From: Algoriphagus sp. AGSA1
GTDB lineage: Bacteria > Bacteroidota > Bacteroidia > Cytophagales > Cyclobacteriaceae
Reading direction: 5' to 3'
Assembly (NCBI RefSeq): GCF_021390545.1
Contig: NZ_JAJUWR010000008.1
Location: 1 to 64,000, forward strand
Length of the DNA stretch: 64,000 nt
Under the pieces are notes generated by a model. That model saw only the letters and a program-made list of their open reading frames with translations, had not been told where the DNA came from and did not search any database. Shown piece after piece: positions 62,775 to 64,000 of this stretch (positions are counted from its first letter, which is position 1; every line of letters begins with the position of its first letter). The translations under genes were made by a program, and so were the position numbers.

Positions 62775-63617
62775 ATGGAAAAGACATTTAAAATTTTGTG
62801 CCCTACCGATTTTTCAGAATGCTCTCTCAATGCCATAGAATATGCCACCAAATTGGGTGAAAAATACCAGGCTGATTTGGTGCTTTTTCATGTACTGAAT
62901 AGGGAGGATTATGAGAAATTGTCTCCTCAGGATATTTCCGGCAAGCATCAGATGGATTTTGTAATGGAAAAATTGAAAAACCTACAAGAGGCAGTGCTTG
63001 GGGAAGGAATTAATAACGGCCTTAAAACTTGTTCTACTGTGGTGAAGGAGGGGAGTATTGTGAAGCAGACCTTGGATTTCGCTGCTGAAATGGATGCGGA
63101 TTTGATAGTAGTAGGTACAGAGGGCGTGAATGATTTCAGGGAAAACATGATTGGGTCCCGGGCAAGTAGAATAGTGGAAAAATCGGATAGGGATATTCTG
63201 GTGGTTCCCAGAAAAGTATATTTCAGAGCTCCCCGTAAGCTTGTGTATGCCAGTGATTACCTGGAGGAGGATAAAGTGGCTATCCAGAAGATCGTGGAAG
63301 TGGCTAGGTTCTTTGATTCTGAGATTGACCTGGTTCATGTCAGCTCCACGCACAAAGCACTTGATAAATCCCTTCACATGACAATGATAGATGAAATCAA
63401 GCCGTTTGTGAAGTATGATAAAGTCAATTATGTCTTGAAATCCTATAAGGATGAGGTGGCGTTGGGGTTGGAAAACTACCTGCAGACTGCCAAGGGTGAT
63501 ATATTGGTTACATTGAGCAAAAAAAAGAGCTTTTTTGATCAGATATTTTCAAAAAACCTCTCAAAAAAAATGACTTACTTTATCAATAAACCACTTTGGG
63601 TGATTAAATCTTTTTGA
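62775..63617 (+). CDS. Tandem universal stress protein (UspA family)
   Basis: The protein (about 280 residues from the ATG at 62775; upstream extension has no support) contains two UspA domains. The first (about 1-145) has KILCPTDFSECSLNAIEYATKLG and the ATP-binding glycine pattern VVGTEGVNDFRENMIGSRASRIV. The second (about 150-280) starts RKLVYASDYLEEDKVAIQKIV and lacks that glycine loop (reading VTLSKKKSFFDQIFSKN), so it is degenerate. Such proteins bind nucleotide and respond to stress. It is in the same transcript as the hydroxyacid dehydrogenase. Confidence 0.9.
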   Translation: MEKTFKILCPTDFSECSLNAIEYATKLGEKYQADLVLFHVLNREDYEKLSPQDISGKHQMDFVMEKLKNLQEAVLGEGINNGLKTCSTVVKEGSIVKQTLDFAAEMDADLIVVGTEGVNDFRENMIGSRASRIVEKSDRDILVVPRKVYFRAPRKLVYASDYLEEDKVAIQKIVEVARFFDSEIDLVHVSSTHKALDKSLHMTMIDEIKPFVKYDKVNYVLKSYKDEVALGLENYLQTAKGDILVTLSKKKSFFDQIFSKNLSKKMTYFINKPLWVIKSF

Positions 63618-63622
63618 AGTTC

Positions 63623-64000
63623 TTACTCACTTTTTTTCCAGCCAAAAACCCCCTTTAAATACTCGGTGAATTCTTTTCTGGTTTGTGCATTATTGAAAAC
63701 AGAACCCAAGGTATTTAAGAAGTGGTTGAAAGTCATTTCTTTCTTTTGAACTGGGGCAATAGGCTTTTCACTTGGTTTCGAGCCTACTTTTGGAAGTTCC
63801 GAGCTTCCCTCATTTGTTTTTAGACCTGGAGTAGGAGTCTCTGTTGGTTTGTACCCCACCAAGTCATCCGCCCTTCCAAAACTTCTCTTAGATCTGTCCC
63901 TATAACCAAGTTTTTCCTCAACCAACCCCTTATTATTATGGGATACAGCATCCTCAGGATCCAGTTCTATTGCTTTTTCATAATCTGCAATAGCACCTTC
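63623..64000 (-). CDS. TPR-repeat protein, C-terminal part (runs off the window)
   Basis: The frame is open to the window edge. Its visible N-terminal part reads as a tetratricopeptide repeat (EGAIADYEKAIELDPEDAVS then HNNKGLVEEKLGY), followed by a basic and Pro/Thr/Lys-rich linker and a short helical end (FNHFLNTLGSVFNNAQTRKEFTEYLKGVFGWKK). The start is outside the window. An internal TTG at 63925 is not the real start, because the TPR sequence upstream is in frame. It is convergent with the universal stress protein gene (5 bp apart). Confidence 0.8.
   Translation of the reverse strand, partial: EGAIADYEKAIELDPEDAVSHNNKGLVEEKLGYRDRSKRSFGRADDLVGYKPTETPTPGLKTNEGSSELPKVGSKPSEKPIAPVQKKEMTFNHFLNTLGSVFNNAQTRKEFTEYLKGVFGWKKSE

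Overview
The window reads as a chromosome segment of an aerobic, polysaccharide-using Bacteroidota, most likely Cytophagales/Cyclobacteriaceae and Algoriphagus-like. This is inferred from gene content, not from a marker alignment. Supporting signs are two SusC/SusD pairs, a subtilase with a type IX secretion sorting tail, Bacteroidota families (DUF4301, DUF2911, bTHX, long PIG-L proteins), near absence of Shine-Dalgarno sequences, and several TAnnTTTG-like -7 promoter boxes. I see no phage, insertion sequence, CRISPR array, tRNA or rRNA.

Layout. 1-995: two and a part tandem copies of a roughly 430-490 bp non-coding element. 1035-19571: a hexuronate locus. On the minus strand lie uxaC, an SDR-type uxuB, uxuA and an O-acetyltransferase in one tight operon, followed by a UDP-glucuronate decarboxylase gene. 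A divergent LacI-type regulator precedes two susCD pairs and a secreted tandem DUF1080 protein. Four copies of one 14-bp palindrome-like site, consensus CGCAATCGTTTGCG, sit upstream of uxaC/lacI, susC1, susC2 and the DUF1080 gene. They suggest a single regulon that imports a uronate-containing glycan and converts the uronic acid to 2-keto-3-deoxygluconate. 19653-25738: an RNA methyltransferase, a DUF4301 protein, the 5-oxoprolinase operon pxpABC, ribosomal protein bTHX and a YdeI-like protein. 26052-33073: a signalling block (receiver-PAS-kinase, single receiver, CHASE3 kinase, two small membrane/stress proteins, single receiver, NtrC-type regulator) ending with Dps. 33826-37633: ArfB, a small secreted protein, a PAS protein with only a remnant kinase domain, a flavin oxidoreductase and a PhnA/YjdM-like protein. 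37964-42787: a ThuA protein, a DUF6807 protein and two exported Gfo/Idh/MocA oxidoreductases, a likely keto-sugar/polyol set. 42841-49956: oxidoreductases, a TrpF-like protein lacking the catalytic cysteine, a lipoprotein overlapping a secreted subtilase, and rpe. 50051-64000: an outer-membrane-type protein, gyrA, TPR proteins, a PagL-like protein, a PIG-L deacetylase, a 34-residue membrane ORF and an SSS symporter in one operon, a DUF2911 protein, a hydroxyacid dehydrogenase, a tandem universal stress protein, and the end of a TPR protein cut by the window edge.

The most notable signals are the four-site operator regulon, the tiny membrane ORF coupled to the SSS symporter, the kinase-like protein without an ATPase domain, the Cys-to-Ser TrpF homologue, and several families of non-coding repeats.
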